64,000 bases of DNA from Rhizobium sp. SL42 (GTDB lineage Bacteria > Pseudomonadota > Alphaproteobacteria > Rhizobiales > Rhizobiaceae), in contig NZ_CP063397.1 of assembly GCF_021729845.1 (NCBI RefSeq), positions 2,246,001-2,310,000 of the forward strand, given 5' to 3'. Of this stretch, positions 37,255 to 47,436 are shown in pieces. Positions within the stretch are counted from its first letter, which is position 1; each line of letters opens with the position of its first letter. Under the pieces are notes generated by a model that saw only the letters and a list, made by a program, of their open reading frames with translations, was not told the DNA's origin and did no database searches. A program made the translations under genes and the position numbers.

Positions 37255-37288
37255 ACAGGGACACCCTCACGGTGTCCCTGTGATTTTT
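37255..37288 (+). terminator. Terminator-like hairpin between str and S10 operons
   Basis: Perfect 11-bp stem ACAGGGACACC (37255-37265) / GGTGTCCCTGT (37271-37281), 5-nt loop, then GATTTTT. It lies 80 bp before rpsJ, so it ends the str operon or attenuates entry into S10. Confidence 0.7.
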
Positions 37289-37367
37289 GAAAATTAGGGG
37301 CCGGCCGTAATTGGTAATTCACTGTCTCTGCGCATGCGGGACGCAAGTAAAAACAAGGACAAGTCGA

Positions 37368-37676
37368 ATGAACGGCCAGAATATCCGCATCCGCCTTAAA
37401 GCGTTTGATCACCGGGTTCTCGATGCCTCCACGCGCGAAATCGTGCAGACGGCAAAGCGCACAGGTGCAAGCGTCCGCGGTCCGGTACCGCTCCCGACCC
37501 GAATTGAAAAATTCACTGTTAACCGTTCGCCGCACGTCGATAAGAAGAGCCGCGAACAGTTTGAGATGCGCACTCACAAGCGCCTGCTTGATATCGTTGA
37601 TCCTACCCCGCAGACCGTTGACGCTTTGATGAAGCTCGACCTGGCTGCCGGCGTCGACGTAGAGATCAAGCTCTAA
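37368..37676 (+). CDS. rpsJ: 30S ribosomal protein S10
   Basis: 30S head protein that also pairs with NusB in antitermination. 102 aa from ATG 37368 ([20 protein letters not shown]) after AAGGA; the upstream in-frame start at 37311 would add 19 unrelated residues. First gene of the S10 cluster. Confidence 0.97.
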   Translation: MNGQNIRIRLKAFDHRVLDASTREIVQTAKRTGASVRGPVPLPTRIEKFTVNRSPHVDKKSREQFEMRTHKRLLDIVDPTPQTVDALMKLDLAAGVDVEIKL

Positions 37677-37852
37677 GATGAAATTCCGGCGAGAGCCGAA
37701 ATAACAAGGAAGGTACGTGGCAAGACCTGCCAACGACTTCTCGAAACGGGAAACCCGATGGCTCGGAAGGGCTTGAGTGGAATCCTTAAACAAAGAGGCG
37801 GGCGAGGGATCTCTCAAAGGATCCTGAAGCGACTCTCAAGAGGAATGAACCA

Positions 37853-38491
37853 ATGCGTTCAGGTGTGATTGCACAGAAAGTGGGAATGACGCGCGTCTAC
37901 AACGACGCCGGCGAGCATATCCCGGTAACAGTTCTGCGTATGGACAACGTACAAGTCGTTGCTCAGCGCACTGTTGAAAAGAACGGCTACGTAGCGCTTC
38001 AGCTCGGTGCCGGTAACTCCAAGGTCAAGAATACGTCGAAGGGCCTGCGCGGCCATTTCGCCGCAGCAAGCGTCGAGCCGAAGGCTAAGCTCGTTGAATT
38101 CCGCGTGTCGGAAGACAACATGATCGACGTTGGCGCACAGCTCACGGCAGGCCATTTTGAAGCCGGCCAGCTGGTCGACGTCACGGGCACGACCATCGGT
38201 AAGGGTTTTGCTGGTGCCATGAAGCGCCACAACTTCGGTGGTCTGCGTGCGACGCACGGCGTGTCCGTATCGCACCGTTCGCACGGTTCGACCGGTTCCA
38301 ACCAGGATCCAGGCCGCGTCTGGAAGGGCAAGCGCATGGCTGGTCACATGGGTCAGACCCGCGTCACCACCCAGAATCTCGAAGTCGTTTCGACCGATGA
38401 AGATCGCGGTCTTATCCTTGTGAAGGGCGCCGTTCCCGGTTCCAAGGGTTCCTGGATCATCGTGCGCGACGCCGTCAAGTCGGCGAAGTAA
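37853..38491 (+). CDS. rplC: 50S ribosomal protein L3
   Basis: Early assembly protein near the peptidyl-transferase centre. 212 aa, [20 protein letters not shown], with the conserved loop [34 protein letters not shown] precedes the ATG. Lies 176 bp after rpsJ, a gap in which I see no gene. Confidence 0.97.
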   Translation: MRSGVIAQKVGMTRVYNDAGEHIPVTVLRMDNVQVVAQRTVEKNGYVALQLGAGNSKVKNTSKGLRGHFAAASVEPKAKLVEFRVSEDNMIDVGAQLTAGHFEAGQLVDVTGTTIGKGFAGAMKRHNFGGLRATHGVSVSHRSHGSTGSNQDPGRVWKGKRMAGHMGQTRVTTQNLEVVSTDEDRGLILVKGAVPGSKGSWIIVRDAVKSAK

Positions 38492-38504
38492 GGGAGCCAA
38501 ACCA

Positions 38505-39125
38505 ATGGAATTGAACGTCAAGACCCTCGAGGGCAAAGACGCCGGCAAGGTTTCTCTGTCGGACGACATTTTCGGCCTCGACCCGCGCGAGGATATCATT
38601 GCTCGCATGATCCGTTGGCAGCTTGCCAACAAGCGTCAGGGCACACACAAGGCAAAGACCCGTGCGGAAGTTTCCCGTACCGGCGCCAAGATGTACAAGC
38701 AGAAGGGCACCGGTCGTGCTCGTCACCATTCGGCTCGCGCCCCGCAGTTCCGCGGCGGTGGCAAGGCTCATGGCCCGGTTGTTCGCAGCCACGCCCATGA
38801 CCTGCCGAAGAAGGTTCGTGCTCTTGCTCTGCGTCACGCCCTCTCGGCCAAGCTGAAGTCGGAAGATCTGATCATCGTCGATCAGCTGATCTCTGCTGAA
38901 GCAAAGACCAAGACGCTCGTCGGCACTTTCGAGCTGCTCGGCCTCACCAATGCTCTCGTCATCGGCGGCGCCGAAATCGACAGCAACTTCAAGCTCGCTG
39001 CCGCAAACATCCCGAACATCGATGTTCTGCCGGTTCAAGGCATCAACGTTTATGACATCCTGCGTCGTGGCAAGCTCGTGCTGTCCAAGGCTGCGGTTGA
39101 AGCTCTGGAGGAGCGGTTCAAATGA
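38505..39125 (+). CDS. rplD: 50S ribosomal protein L4
   Basis: Lines the nascent-peptide tunnel; in E. coli it represses the S10 operon by attenuation. 206 aa with the tunnel-loop segment [20 protein letters not shown]. Its stop overlaps the rplW start by 4 bp (ATGA), indicating coupling. Confidence 0.97.
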   Translation: MELNVKTLEGKDAGKVSLSDDIFGLDPREDIIARMIRWQLANKRQGTHKAKTRAEVSRTGAKMYKQKGTGRARHHSARAPQFRGGGKAHGPVVRSHAHDLPKKVRALALRHALSAKLKSEDLIIVDQLISAEAKTKTLVGTFELLGLTNALVIGGAEIDSNFKLAAANIPNIDVLPVQGINVYDILRRGKLVLSKAAVEALEERFK

Positions 39126-39415
39126 CTGATCTTCGCCACTACGATGTGATCGTGTCTCCGTCGATCACCGAAAAGTCGACCACGGTTTCCGAATTCAACC
39201 AGGTCGTCTTCAACGTCGCCAAGGGTGCCAGCAAGCCGGAAATCAAGGCTGCTGTCGAAGCGCTCTTTGGTGTCAAGGTTACCGCCGTCAATACGCTGCT
39301 CCGCAAGGGCAAGACCAAGCGTTTCCGCGGCTTCGCCGGCAAGCAGAAGGACGTCAAGAAGGCGATCATCACGCTTGCCGAAGGTCAGTCCATCGACGTG
39401 TCGACGGGCGTCTGA
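39122..39415 (+). CDS. rplW: 50S ribosomal protein L23
   Basis: Tunnel-exit protein, docking site for trigger factor and SRP. 97 aa, [20 protein letters not shown]. Starts inside the rplD stop codon and has GGAGGAGCGG upstream within rplD. Confidence 0.97.
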   Translation: MTDLRHYDVIVSPSITEKSTTVSEFNQVVFNVAKGASKPEIKAAVEALFGVKVTAVNTLLRKGKTKRFRGFAGKQKDVKKAIITLAEGQSIDVSTGV

Positions 39416-39432
39416 GCTAGGGAACAAGAACA

Positions 39433-40269
39433 ATGGCATTGAAAAGCTTTAACCCGACCACGCCGAGCCAGCGCCAGCTGGTCATCGTCGACCGCTCGGG
39501 CCTCCACAAGGGCAAGCCGGTAAAGGCTCTGACCGAAGGTCTCTCCAAGAGCGGCGGTCGTAACAACCTCGGCCGTATCACTGCCCGCTTCATCGGCGGC
39601 GGTCACAAGCGCACCTACCGTCTGATCGACTTCAAGCGTCGCAAGTTTGAAGTTGAAGGCACGGTCGAGCGTCTGGAATACGACCCGAACCGCACCGCCT
39701 TCATCGCCCTGGTGACCTACACCGACGGCGAACAGGCTTACATCCTGGCTCCGCAGCGCCTTGCTGCCGGCGACAAGGTCATAGCGTCTGAAAAGGCCGT
39801 TGACGTCAAGCCTGGCAACGCCATGCCGCTGCAGTCGATCCCGGTTGGTTCGATCGTGCACAACGTCGAAATGAAGCCCGGCAAGGGCGGTCAGATCGCC
39901 CGCTCTGCAGGCACCTATGTTCAGCTGGTCGGCCGCGATGCCGGCATGGCAATCCTTCGCCTGAATTCCGGCGAACAGCGTCTGGTGCCTGGCTCGTGCC
40001 TGGCAACCATCGGCGCCGTTTCCAACCCGGACCACGGCAACATCAACGATGGCAAGGCGGGTCGCACCCGCTGGCGCGGCAAGACCCCGCATAACCGCGG
40101 CGTCGTCATGAACCCGGTCGACCACCCGCACGGCGGTGGTGAAGGCCGCACGTCCGGTGGTCGTCACCCGGTATCCCCATGGGGCAAGCCGACCAAGGGC
40201 AAGCGGACTCGTTCGAACAAGTCGACCGACAAGTTCATCATGCGCTCGCGCCACCTGAAGAAGAAGTAA
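39433..40269 (+). CDS. rplB: 50S ribosomal protein L2
   Basis: Core 23S binder needed for peptidyl transfer. 278 aa; the conserved C-terminal block [20 protein letters not shown] contains the essential His of the family. Follows rplW after 17 bp. Confidence 0.98.
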   Translation: MALKSFNPTTPSQRQLVIVDRSGLHKGKPVKALTEGLSKSGGRNNLGRITARFIGGGHKRTYRLIDFKRRKFEVEGTVERLEYDPNRTAFIALVTYTDGEQAYILAPQRLAAGDKVIASEKAVDVKPGNAMPLQSIPVGSIVHNVEMKPGKGGQIARSAGTYVQLVGRDAGMAILRLNSGEQRLVPGSCLATIGAVSNPDHGNINDGKAGRTRWRGKTPHNRGVVMNPVDHPHGGGEGRTSGGRHPVSPWGKPTKGKRTRSNKSTDKFIMRSRHLKKK

Positions 40270-40285
40270 GAGAGGTTAGTCAGAA

Positions 40286-40564
40286 ATGGCTCGTTCAGTA
40301 TGGAAAGGCCCGTTTGTAGACGGCTATCTTCTCAAGAAGGCTGAGAAGGTTCGCGAAGGCGGCCGCAGTGAAGTTATCAAGATGTGGAGCCGTCGCTCCA
40401 CCATCTTGCCGCAGTTCGTGGGCCTCACTTTCGGTGTTTACAACGGCAGCAAGCATATTCCGGTCAACGTCAACGAAGACATGGTCGGCCACAAGTTCGG
40501 TGAATTCGCTCCGACCCGTACCTACTATGGTCACGGCGCGGACAAGAAGGCGAAGAGGAAGTAA
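40286..40564 (+). CDS. rpsS: 30S ribosomal protein S19
   Basis: 30S head protein contacting the A-site finger. 92 aa, [20 protein letters not shown], with [20 protein letters not shown]. Two bases separate its stop from rplV. Confidence 0.98.
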   Translation: MARSVWKGPFVDGYLLKKAEKVREGGRSEVIKMWSRRSTILPQFVGLTFGVYNGSKHIPVNVNEDMVGHKFGEFAPTRTYYGHGADKKAKRK

Positions 40565-40566
40565 TC

Positions 40567-40956
40567 ATGGGCAAGGCAAAAGCCGAACGCCGGCTCAAGG
40601 ACAATGAGGCGCAGGCCGTAGCACGTACGCTGCGCGTCAGCCCTCAGAAGCTCAACCTGGTTGCCGCGCTGATCCGCGGCAAGAAGGTAGAGCGCGCTCT
40701 CGCTGACCTGGAATTCTCCCGCAAGCGTATCGCAGCGACCGTCAAGAAGACGCTCGAATCTGCGATTGCAAACGCCGAGAACAACCATGACCTCGACGTC
40801 GACCAGCTGGTTGTCGCCGAAGCCTACGTTGGCAAGTCGATCGTCATGAAGCGTTTCCACGCTCGTGGCCGCGGCCGCGCATCGCGCATCGAAAAGCCGT
40901 TCTCGCACCTCACCATCGTGGTGCGCGAAGTCGAAGCCAAAGTGGAGGCCGCATAA
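40567..40956 (+). CDS. rplV: 50S ribosomal protein L22
   Basis: Contributes the tunnel-constriction loop. 129 aa; the hairpin tip region reads [20 protein letters not shown], without the deletion known in macrolide-resistant mutants. Its TAA stop shares one base with the rpsC start (TAATG). Confidence 0.98.
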   Translation: MGKAKAERRLKDNEAQAVARTLRVSPQKLNLVAALIRGKKVERALADLEFSRKRIAATVKKTLESAIANAENNHDLDVDQLVVAEAYVGKSIVMKRFHARGRGRASRIEKPFSHLTIVVREVEAKVEAA

Positions 40957-41678
40957 TGGGTCAGAAAATCAATCCAATCGGTTTCCGCCTCGGCATTAAC
41001 CGCACTTGGGACAGCCGTTGGTTCGCCGACAATGCCGAATACGGCAAGCTGCTCCACGAAGACCTGAAGATCCGCGCTTACCTGATGGAAGAGCTGAAGC
41101 AGGCTGGTATCGCCAAGGTCGTCATCGAGCGTCCGCACAAGAAGTGCCGCGTCACGATCCACTCGGCTCGCCCGGGTCTGATCATCGGCAAGAAGGGTGC
41201 AGACATCGAGAAGCTTCGCAAGAAGATCTCGTCGATGACGAACTCCGAGACGCATCTCAACATCGTTGAAGTGCGCAAGCCGGAAGTCGACGCAACGCTC
41301 GTTGCCCAGTCGATCACCCAGCAGCTCGAGCGCCGTATTGCATTCCGTCGCGCTATGAAGCGCGCCGTTCAGTCGGCAATGCGTCTCGGTGCCGAAGGCA
41401 TCAAGATCACTTGCGCCGGCCGTCTTGGTGGTGCGGAAATCGCGCGTACCGAATGGTACCGCGAAGGCCGCGTGCCACTTCATACCCTGCGTGCAGACAT
41501 CGATTACGGTACGGCTGAAGCCGAAACCGCATACGGCATCTGCGGCGTCAAGGTCTGGATCTTCAAGGGCGAAATCCTTGAGCACGATCCGATGGCCTCC
41601 GAGCGCCGTGCGATGGAAGGCGATGCGCAGGGTCCGGCAAGCCGTGAACGTGGCGACCGTCGCCGCGAGAACGCTTGA
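40956..41678 (+). CDS. rpsC: 30S ribosomal protein S3
   Basis: mRNA-entry protein with helicase activity together with S4 and S5. 240 aa, [22 protein letters not shown] domain with [20 protein letters not shown]. Basic C-terminal tail ([14 protein letters not shown]). Confidence 0.98.
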   Translation: MGQKINPIGFRLGINRTWDSRWFADNAEYGKLLHEDLKIRAYLMEELKQAGIAKVVIERPHKKCRVTIHSARPGLIIGKKGADIEKLRKKISSMTNSETHLNIVEVRKPEVDATLVAQSITQQLERRIAFRRAMKRAVQSAMRLGAEGIKITCAGRLGGAEIARTEWYREGRVPLHTLRADIDYGTAEAETAYGICGVKVWIFKGEILEHDPMASERRAMEGDAQGPASRERGDRRRENA

Positions 41679-41715
41679 TTAGCGCTGGCGAAAGATAAGT
41701 TCGGAGAATAAGAAA

Positions 41716-42129
41716 ATGTTGCAGCCAAAGCGTACTAAGTACCGCAAGCAGTTCAAGGGCCGCATCAAGGGTGTTGCCAAGGGCGGTTTCGACCTGGCAT
41801 TCGGCGAGTTCGGTCTCAAGTCTCTTGAGCCGAACCGCGTCAACGCCCGCGAGATTGAAGCTGCTCGTCGTGCGATCACCCGCTACATGAAGCGCGCAGG
41901 TCGTGTATGGATCCGGGTATTCCCCGACGTTCCGGTCACTGCCAAGCCGACCGAAGTGCGTATGGGTAAGGGTAAGGGTTCGGTTGAATACTGGGCCTGC
42001 AAGGTCAAGCCCGGCCGTATGATGTTCGAGATCGACGGTGTATCCGAGGAAATCGCGCGCGAAGCGCTTCGTCTCGGCTCTGCCAAGCTCTCGGTCAAGA
42101 CGCGCTTCGTTCAGCGCATTGCAGAGTAA
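41716..42129 (+). CDS. rplP: 50S ribosomal protein L16
   Basis: Binds near the A site. 137 aa, [20 protein letters not shown]; contains the conserved [20 protein letters not shown]. The first five codons are ATG TTG CAG CCA AAG; GGAGAATAAGAAA precedes the start. Confidence 0.98.
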   Translation: MLQPKRTKYRKQFKGRIKGVAKGGFDLAFGEFGLKSLEPNRVNAREIEAARRAITRYMKRAGRVWIRVFPDVPVTAKPTEVRMGKGKGSVEYWACKVKPGRMMFEIDGVSEEIAREALRLGSAKLSVKTRFVQRIAE

Positions 42130-42140
42130 GGATCAGGTTC

Positions 42141-42341
42141 ATGAAAGCCGCAGACGTCCGCGCCATGAGCGCCGATCAATTGAATGACGAGCTTGCCAAG
42201 CTGAAGAAGGAGCAGTTCAACCTGCGCTTCCAGAAGGCGACCGGCCAGCTTGAAAAGTCCTCCCGCGTCAACGAAGTCCGGAAGGACATCGCCCGCGTGA
42301 AAACCATTGCCCGCCAGAAGGCGGCAGAAGCCAAGGCCTAA
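42141..42341 (+). CDS. rpmC: 50S ribosomal protein L29
   Basis: Small two-helix tunnel-exit protein, 66 aa, [20 protein letters not shown] with [33 protein letters not shown] precedes the ATG. Confidence 0.97.
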   Translation: MKAADVRAMSADQLNDELAKLKKEQFNLRFQKATGQLEKSSRVNEVRKDIARVKTIARQKAAEAKA

Positions 42342-42355
42342 AGGACCAGAATAAT

Positions 42356-42592
42356 ATGCCTAAACGCATTCTGCAGGGCGTCGTCGTCAGCGACAAGAAC
42401 GACAAGACCATCGTGGTCCGCGTCGAGCGTCGTTTTGCCCATCCGCTGCTTCAGAAGACCGTTCGCCGGTCGAAGAAGTACAAGGCGCATGACGAGAACA
42501 ATCAGTACAAGACCGGTGACGTCGTTTCCATCGAGGAATGCGCACCGATCTCCAAGGACAAGACCTGGACGGTTATCGCCGCCCAGGCTTAA
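42356..42592 (+). CDS. rpsQ: 30S ribosomal protein S17
   Basis: Early 16S binder with an OB fold, 78 aa, [20 protein letters not shown]. Last gene of the S10 cluster; a terminator-like hairpin follows at 42662. Confidence 0.97.
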   Translation: MPKRILQGVVVSDKNDKTIVVRVERRFAHPLLQKTVRRSKKYKAHDENNQYKTGDVVSIEECAPISKDKTWTVIAAQA

Positions 42593-42661
42593 TTTGCGGA
42601 GTTTCTGCGCAGGGGCTTGCACCTTGCGCAGAATTCTGTATGAAGCAGGCCATTGGCGCAG

Positions 42662-42687
42662 GAACGCTCGGAATCGGGCGTTCTTTT
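42662..42687 (+). terminator. Intrinsic terminator/attenuator between rpsQ and rplN
   Basis: Stem GAACGCTCG (42662-42670) / CGGGCGTTC (42675-42683) with one T-G pair, GAAT tetraloop, then TTTT. The 230-bp gap marks the classical S10/spc boundary. Just upstream is a second inverted repeat, TGCGCA at 42605-42610 with TGCGCA at 42625-42630. Confidence 0.7.
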
Positions 42688-42822
42688 GCTTTGAGCGCAC
42701 GGAAGGTCCCGTATGGGAAACCACCCTGTATTTATCTTCCCGCGCACAGTCGAAATTTACCATAAGCCGGAATAGGGGGCTCGCGCCCAACCGTCTCGGT
42801 TACAACAAGAAGGCGACCTGAC

Positions 42823-43191
42823 ATGATTCAGATGCAGACTAACCTCGACGTCGCGGATAATTCCGGCGCACGTCGTGTCATGTGCATCAAGGTGCTGGGC
42901 GGCTCCAAGCGCAAGTACGCTTCGGTCGGCGATATTATCGTCGTCTCGATCAAGGAAGCCATCCCGCGCGGCCGCGTGAAAAAGGGTGACGTGATGAAGG
43001 CGGTTGTTGTTCGTACCGCCAAGGACATCCGTCGCGCTGACGGCAGCGTCATTCGATTCGATAACAACGCTGCTGTTCTTATCGACAACAAGAAAGAGCC
43101 GATCGGCACCCGTATCTTCGGACCGGTTCCGCGCGAACTTCGCGCCAAGAACCACATGAAGATCATCTCGCTGGCTCCAGAAGTACTGTAA
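42823..43191 (+). CDS. rplN: 50S ribosomal protein L14
   Basis: Intersubunit bridge protein, 122 aa, [20 protein letters not shown] with [20 protein letters not shown]. First gene of the spc cluster. AGGCGACCTGAC lies before the ATG. Confidence 0.98.
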   Translation: MIQMQTNLDVADNSGARRVMCIKVLGGSKRKYASVGDIIVVSIKEAIPRGRVKKGDVMKAVVVRTAKDIRRADGSVIRFDNNAAVLIDNKKEPIGTRIFGPVPRELRAKNHMKIISLAPEVL

Positions 43192-43204
43192 GGAGCGGGA
43201 AGCG

Positions 43205-43513
43205 ATGAATAAGATCCGCAAAGGCGACAGCGTTGTCGTACTCTCCGGCAAGGACAAGGGCCGCACTGGCGAAGTCCTGCAGGTTCTGCCGAAAGAAGAT
43301 CGCGCATTTGTGCGTGGTATCAACATGGTGAAGCGCCACCAGCGTCAGTCTCAGACGCAGGAAGCTGGCATCATCAACAAGGAAGCCTCCATTCACCTGT
43401 CCAACATTGCCATCGTCGGCAAGGACGGCAAGCCGACCCGCGTTGGTTTCTCCGTCGTCGACGGCAAGAAGGTGCGTGTGGCCAAGCGTTCGGGGGATGT
43501 GATCGATGGCTGA
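43205..43513 (+). CDS. rplX: 50S ribosomal protein L24
   Basis: Assembly initiator with a KOW motif, 102 aa, [33 protein letters not shown] precedes the start. Overlaps rplE by 8 bp. Confidence 0.97.
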   Translation: MNKIRKGDSVVVLSGKDKGRTGEVLQVLPKEDRAFVRGINMVKRHQRQSQTQEAGIINKEASIHLSNIAIVGKDGKPTRVGFSVVDGKKVRVAKRSGDVIDG

Positions 43514-44063
43514 GTCCAAGTACGAGCCGCGGCTCAAGGCTGAATACGTTTCCCGCATTCGCGCAGCGATGCAGGAGCAGTTCTCCTACGGCAACGAGAT
43601 GATGATCCCCAAGCTGGACAAGATCGTCATCAACATGGGCGTTGGTGAAGCAACCGCCGATTCGAAGAAGCCATCAGTGGCAGCTGCGGACCTGGCAGCG
43701 ATCGCCGGCCAGAAGCCGGTCATCACCAAGGCGCGCAACTCCATCGCAGGCTTCAAGGTTCGCGAATTCATGCCGATCGGCGCGAAGGTCACTCTTCGTG
43801 GCGCCCGCATGTACGAATTCCTGGACCGCCTGATCAATATCGCGCTTCCGCGCGTTCGCGACTTCCGGGGCTTGAACCCGAAGAGCTTTGACGGCCGTGG
43901 CAACTTCGCCATGGGCATCAAGGAGCACATTGTGTTCCCTGAGATCAACTACGATAAGGTTGATCAGATGTGGGGCATGGACATCATCGTTTGCACGACG
44001 GCGCCGACGGACGACGAAGCACGGGCTCTTTTGAAAGAGTTCAACTTCCCGTTCCGTACATAA
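43506..44063 (+). CDS. rplE: 50S ribosomal protein L5
   Basis: 5S rRNA-binding protein of the central protuberance, 185 aa, with [20 protein letters not shown] and [20 protein letters not shown]. Its start lies inside rplX (GGGGGATGTG upstream), suggesting coupling. Confidence 0.98.
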   Translation: MAESKYEPRLKAEYVSRIRAAMQEQFSYGNEMMIPKLDKIVINMGVGEATADSKKPSVAAADLAAIAGQKPVITKARNSIAGFKVREFMPIGAKVTLRGARMYEFLDRLINIALPRVRDFRGLNPKSFDGRGNFAMGIKEHIVFPEINYDKVDQMWGMDIIVCTTAPTDDEARALLKEFNFPFRT

Positions 44064-44096
44064 CCGTAACGACGAGCGTAGAAGAGGAACTTCCAT

Positions 44097-44402
44097 ATGG
44101 CGAAGACAAGCGCAGTTGAAAAGAACAAGCGCCGCCGCAAGTTGGTCGGTCAGCATGCCGCTAAGCGGGCCGTGCTGAAGGCGATCATCATGAACCAGTC
44201 GCTCTCGATTGAAGATCGGTTCAAGGCAACACTGAAGCTCGCGGATCTGCCGCGCGATGGCTCCAAGACCCGCGTTCGCAACCGTTGCGAAGTGACTGGC
44301 CGCCCGCGTGCGTTCTATCGCAAGCTTGGTATGTCGCGTATCGCACTTCGCGAACTGGGCAATTCCGGCAAGGTGCCGGGCATTGTCAAGTCGAGCTGGT
44401 AA
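44097..44402 (+). CDS. rpsN: 30S ribosomal protein S14 (zinc-free long form)
   Basis: 101 aa, long form without the CxxC zinc motifs: only one Cys in [20 protein letters not shown]. Ends [11 protein letters not shown]. Preceded by GAAGAGGAACTTCCAT. Confidence 0.98.
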   Translation: MAKTSAVEKNKRRRKLVGQHAAKRAVLKAIIMNQSLSIEDRFKATLKLADLPRDGSKTRVRNRCEVTGRPRAFYRKLGMSRIALRELGNSGKVPGIVKSSW

Positions 44403-44414
44403 GGAGACGGGCAA

Positions 44415-44813
44415 ATGACGATGACTGATCCGTTGGGCGATATGCTCACCCGAATCCGCAATGGCGCCGCACGCCGCAAGAGCTCGGTGAACACACCGGC
44501 CTCGAACCTGCGCGCACGCGTTCTCGATGTCCTGCAGGCCGAAGGTTACATCCGCGGCTATTCCCAGGTCGATTACGGTAATGGCAAGTCCGAGCTGCAG
44601 ATTGAACTGAAGTACTACGAAGGTGCTTCGGTCATCCGCGAAATCGGCCGTGTCTCCAAGCCGGGCCGCCGAGTTTATGTCTCGGTTAAGTCCATCCCGC
44701 AGGTCGCGAACGGCCTCGGCATTACGATCCTTTCGACTCCGAAGGGTGTAATGGCCGATCACCAGGCTCGCGAACAGAATGTTGGTGGCGAGGTTCTTTG
44801 CTCGGTCTTCTAA
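44415..44813 (+). CDS. rpsH: 30S ribosomal protein S8
   Basis: Central-domain 16S binder and, in E. coli, translational repressor of the spc operon. 132 aa, [20 protein letters not shown], ending [21 protein letters not shown] precedes the start. Confidence 0.98.
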   Translation: MTMTDPLGDMLTRIRNGAARRKSSVNTPASNLRARVLDVLQAEGYIRGYSQVDYGNGKSELQIELKYYEGASVIREIGRVSKPGRRVYVSVKSIPQVANGLGITILSTPKGVMADHQAREQNVGGEVLCSVF

Positions 44814-44855
44814 GGCTGAGCAAGGATCTCCCTAGCGAACAGACAGGATTTTAAA

Positions 44856-45389
44856 ATGTCTCGTATCGGTAAAAAGCCCGTTCAGGTTCCTGCAGGGATC
44901 ACGGCCTCGGTTGAAGGCCAGAAAGTAACTGCAAAGGGCCCCAAGGGCGAACTCTTCTTCGTCGCCAATGACGAAGTCTCCGTGACGCTCGAGGACAACG
45001 CTGTTGTCGTCCAGCCGATCAACCAGTCCAAGGATGCTCGTTCGAAGTGGGGCATGTCCCGCACGATGATCGAAAACATCTTCAAGGGCGTCAAGGACGG
45101 TTACGAGCGCAAGCTCGAGATCAACGGCGTTGGTTACCGCGCATCTCTGCAGGGCAAGAACCTGCAGCTGGCGCTCGGCTTCAGCCACGACGTTGTCTAC
45201 GAACCGCCGGTCGGTATCTCGATCGCTGTTCCGAAGCCGACTGAAATCGTCATCTCCGGCATCAACAAGCAGCAGGTCGGCCAGGTCGCCGCTGAAATCC
45301 GCGAATATCGCGGACCCGAGCCTTACAAGGGCAAGGGTGTTAAGTATGCCGAAGAGCGGATTGTCCGCAAAGAAGGCAAGAAGAAGTAA
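44856..45389 (+). CDS. rplF: 50S ribosomal protein L6
   Basis: Binds near the sarcin-ricin loop. 177 aa, [20 protein letters not shown], with the C-terminal signature [20 protein letters not shown]. Confidence 0.98.
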   Translation: MSRIGKKPVQVPAGITASVEGQKVTAKGPKGELFFVANDEVSVTLEDNAVVVQPINQSKDARSKWGMSRTMIENIFKGVKDGYERKLEINGVGYRASLQGKNLQLALGFSHDVVYEPPVGISIAVPKPTEIVISGINKQQVGQVAAEIREYRGPEPYKGKGVKYAEERIVRKEGKKK

Positions 45390-45401
45390 GGAACGCGCGA
45401 A

Positions 45402-45764
45402 ATGGCAAGCAGAAAAGAAGCACTTGTTCGTCGTGCCAACCGCGTACGGCGTCAGATCAAGGCGGTGGCCAATGGCCGTCCGCGTCTGTCGGTACATCGC
45501 TCGTCGAAGAACATCTACGCTCAGATCATCGACGATGTCGCTGGCAAGACCCTCGCGGCTGCCTCGACGCTCGACGGCGGCCTGAAGACCGGCCTGAAGA
45601 CCGGCGCCGATGTTGCAGCAGCTGCCGCCGTTGGCAAGCTCGTTGCAGAACGCGCTGTCAAGGCTGGCGTCAAGGATGTCGTATTCGACCGCGGCGCCTT
45701 CATCTATCACGGCCGCATCAAGGCTTTGGCCGAGGCAGCCCGCGAAGGTGGTCTGAACTTCTAA
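45402..45764 (+). CDS. rplR: 50S ribosomal protein L18
   Basis: 5S rRNA-binding protein, 120 aa, with [20 protein letters not shown] and the terminal block [20 protein letters not shown]. Followed by a 143-bp gap with a hairpin (GAAAT..CCGCCCG with CGGGCGGATTTC, 45769-45813), lacking a T-run. Confidence 0.98.
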   Translation: MASRKEALVRRANRVRRQIKAVANGRPRLSVHRSSKNIYAQIIDDVAGKTLAAASTLDGGLKTGLKTGADVAAAAAVGKLVAERAVKAGVKDVVFDRGAFIYHGRIKALAEAAREGGLNF

Positions 45765-45907
45765 TGAAATCTCCGCCCGGGCTTGTGCTCGGGCGGATTT
45801 CCGGCTTTAAGCCGGTCACTCCCGGATTCGCACCCATGCCCGAACAGGGCAGGGTGGAATTTTAGTAATCTGCCGATTGCACCCGGAAAAGAAAAAGGAA
45901 AAGGACA

Positions 45908-46477
45908 ATGGCACAAGAAAAGCGTGGTTCGCGCGATGATCGCCAGAACCGTGAAGAGCGCGATAGCGAGTTTGTTGACAAGCTGGTCGCAATCAACCGC
46001 GTCGCCAAGGTAGTGAAGGGCGGCCGTCGTTTCGGTTTTGCAGCCCTCGTCGTCGTTGGTGACCAGAAGGGTCGCGTTGGTTTCGGCCACGGCAAGGCAC
46101 GCGAAGTGCCGGAAGCGATCCGCAAGGCAACGGAAGCCGCCAAGCGCGAACTGATCTTCGTTCCGCTGCGTGACGGCCGTACGCTGCATCACGACGTCAA
46201 CGGCCGTCATGGCGCCGGCAAGGTTTTGCTGCGCTCTGCCAAGGCTGGTACCGGCATCATCGCAGGCGGCCCGATGCGCGCTGTCTTCGAAACGCTCGGC
46301 ATGCATGACGTCGTCGCCAAGTCGACCGGCTCTTCGAACCCGTACAACATGGTTCGCGCCACATTCGACGCCCTGAAGCACCAGGTGCATCCGAAGGACA
46401 TTGCAGCTCAGCGCGGCCTGAAATTCGCCACGCTCCAGGCTCGCCGTGCCGCTTCCGGCAATGCGTCTGAAGAATAA
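45908..46477 (+). CDS. rpsE: 30S ribosomal protein S5
   Basis: Accuracy protein at the mRNA entry, 189 aa. S5 N domain [20 protein letters not shown] and the helix [33 protein letters not shown] precedes the ATG. Confidence 0.98.
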   Translation: MAQEKRGSRDDRQNREERDSEFVDKLVAINRVAKVVKGGRRFGFAALVVVGDQKGRVGFGHGKAREVPEAIRKATEAAKRELIFVPLRDGRTLHHDVNGRHGAGKVLLRSAKAGTGIIAGGPMRAVFETLGMHDVVAKSTGSSNPYNMVRATFDALKHQVHPKDIAAQRGLKFATLQARRAASGNASEE

Positions 46478-46491
46478 GAGGAGTCTGATCC

Positions 46492-46701
46492 ATGGCCAAG
46501 GCTACGAAGAAGACTGAAGCAAAGACGGTTACGGTCGAACAGATCGGCAGCCCAATTCGCCGTCCGGCAGTCCAGCGCGCGACGCTGGTCGGTCTGGGCC
46601 TCAACAAGATGCACCGGGTTCGCACGCTGGAGGATACTCCTTCGGTTCGCGGTATGATCCGTGCTGTCCAGCATCTCGTTCGCGTCGTCGACGAGAAGTG
46701 A
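46492..46701 (+). CDS. rpmD: 50S ribosomal protein L30
   Basis: 69 aa with an N-terminal extension of about 10 residues ([10 protein letters not shown]) before the conserved core [20 protein letters not shown] and [19 protein letters not shown] precedes the ATG. Confidence 0.97.
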   Translation: MAKATKKTEAKTVTVEQIGSPIRRPAVQRATLVGLGLNKMHRVRTLEDTPSVRGMIRAVQHLVRVVDEK

Positions 46702-46717
46702 GACGGAGGATACCATC

Positions 46718-47197
46718 ATGAAACTGAATGAAATCAAAGACAACGAAGGCGCAACCAAGGACCGTATCCGCGTAGGTCGCGGTATCGGCTCTGGCAAGGG
46801 CAAGACCGGTGGTCGCGGCGTCAAGGGTCAGAAGGCCCGTTCTGGCGTTGCCGTCAACGGCTTCGAAGGCGGTCAGATGCCTATCTACCGTCGCCTGCCG
46901 AAGCGTGGCTTCAACAACATCTTCGCATCTGAATATGTGACCGTATCGCTCGGCCGCGTTCAGCAGGCGATTGATGCCGGCAAGCTCGATGCGAAGGCAA
47001 CGGTTGACGCAGCATCCCTCAAAGCAGCCGGTGTTATCCGTCGCCTGAAGGACGGCGTTCGTATCCTGTCTGGTGGCGAACTGACGACGAAGGTAACTTT
47101 CGAAGTTGCCGGCGCGTCCAAGGTCGCTGTCGAGAAGATCGAAAAGGCCGGCGGTTCTATCAAGCTGCTCGAAGCAGCTGCAAAAGCCGCTGAATAA
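46718..47197 (+). CDS. rplO: 50S ribosomal protein L15
   Basis: Late-assembly protein, 159 aa, [20 protein letters not shown] and the Gly-rich [20 protein letters not shown]. The ATG at 46718 has GGAGGA upstream; an earlier in-frame start at 46661 overlaps rpmD and is rejected. Confidence 0.98.
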   Translation: MKLNEIKDNEGATKDRIRVGRGIGSGKGKTGGRGVKGQKARSGVAVNGFEGGQMPIYRRLPKRGFNNIFASEYVTVSLGRVQQAIDAGKLDAKATVDAASLKAAGVIRRLKDGVRILSGGELTTKVTFEVAGASKVAVEKIEKAGGSIKLLEAAAKAAE

Positions 47198-47207
47198 GTG
47201 ACGAAAC

Positions 47208-47240
47208 AATCGCCCGGGGTGCTTCACACCGGGCGATTTT
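47208..47240 (+). terminator. Attenuator-like hairpin between rplO and secY
   Basis: Stem AATCGCCCGG-x-GTG with CAC-x-CCGGGCGATT (one mismatch), CTTC loop, ending in GATTTT. Lies 10 bp after rplO and 197 bp before secY, so it may lower secY-adk expression relative to the ribosomal genes. Confidence 0.65.
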
Positions 47241-47436
47241 GCTCCCATATGTGAGCCTCACGATCCCAGGACGGAATGACGTTGTTTCGTCTTCCGGGAA
47301 GTACTGGAAGGCAAGAGTGTGAGGCATGCAGTTGCTCGGCAACTTCTCCCACGCGCCTGTTTTCTTAAAAGCAGTTTGAACGAACAGCCTGCGGTCGGTG
47401 CATGAGCATTGCCGATCATGGTTTGCGGAGAATTTT

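Noticed and set aside
42538..42821. Frames in the rpsQ-rplN gap
   Set aside because: They cross the terminator-like stem, overlap rpsQ or rplN and lack start signals.
42593..42822. Missing gene or insertion between S10 and spc clusters
   Set aside because: No coding potential; the gap coincides with the known operon boundary and contains a terminator-like stem.
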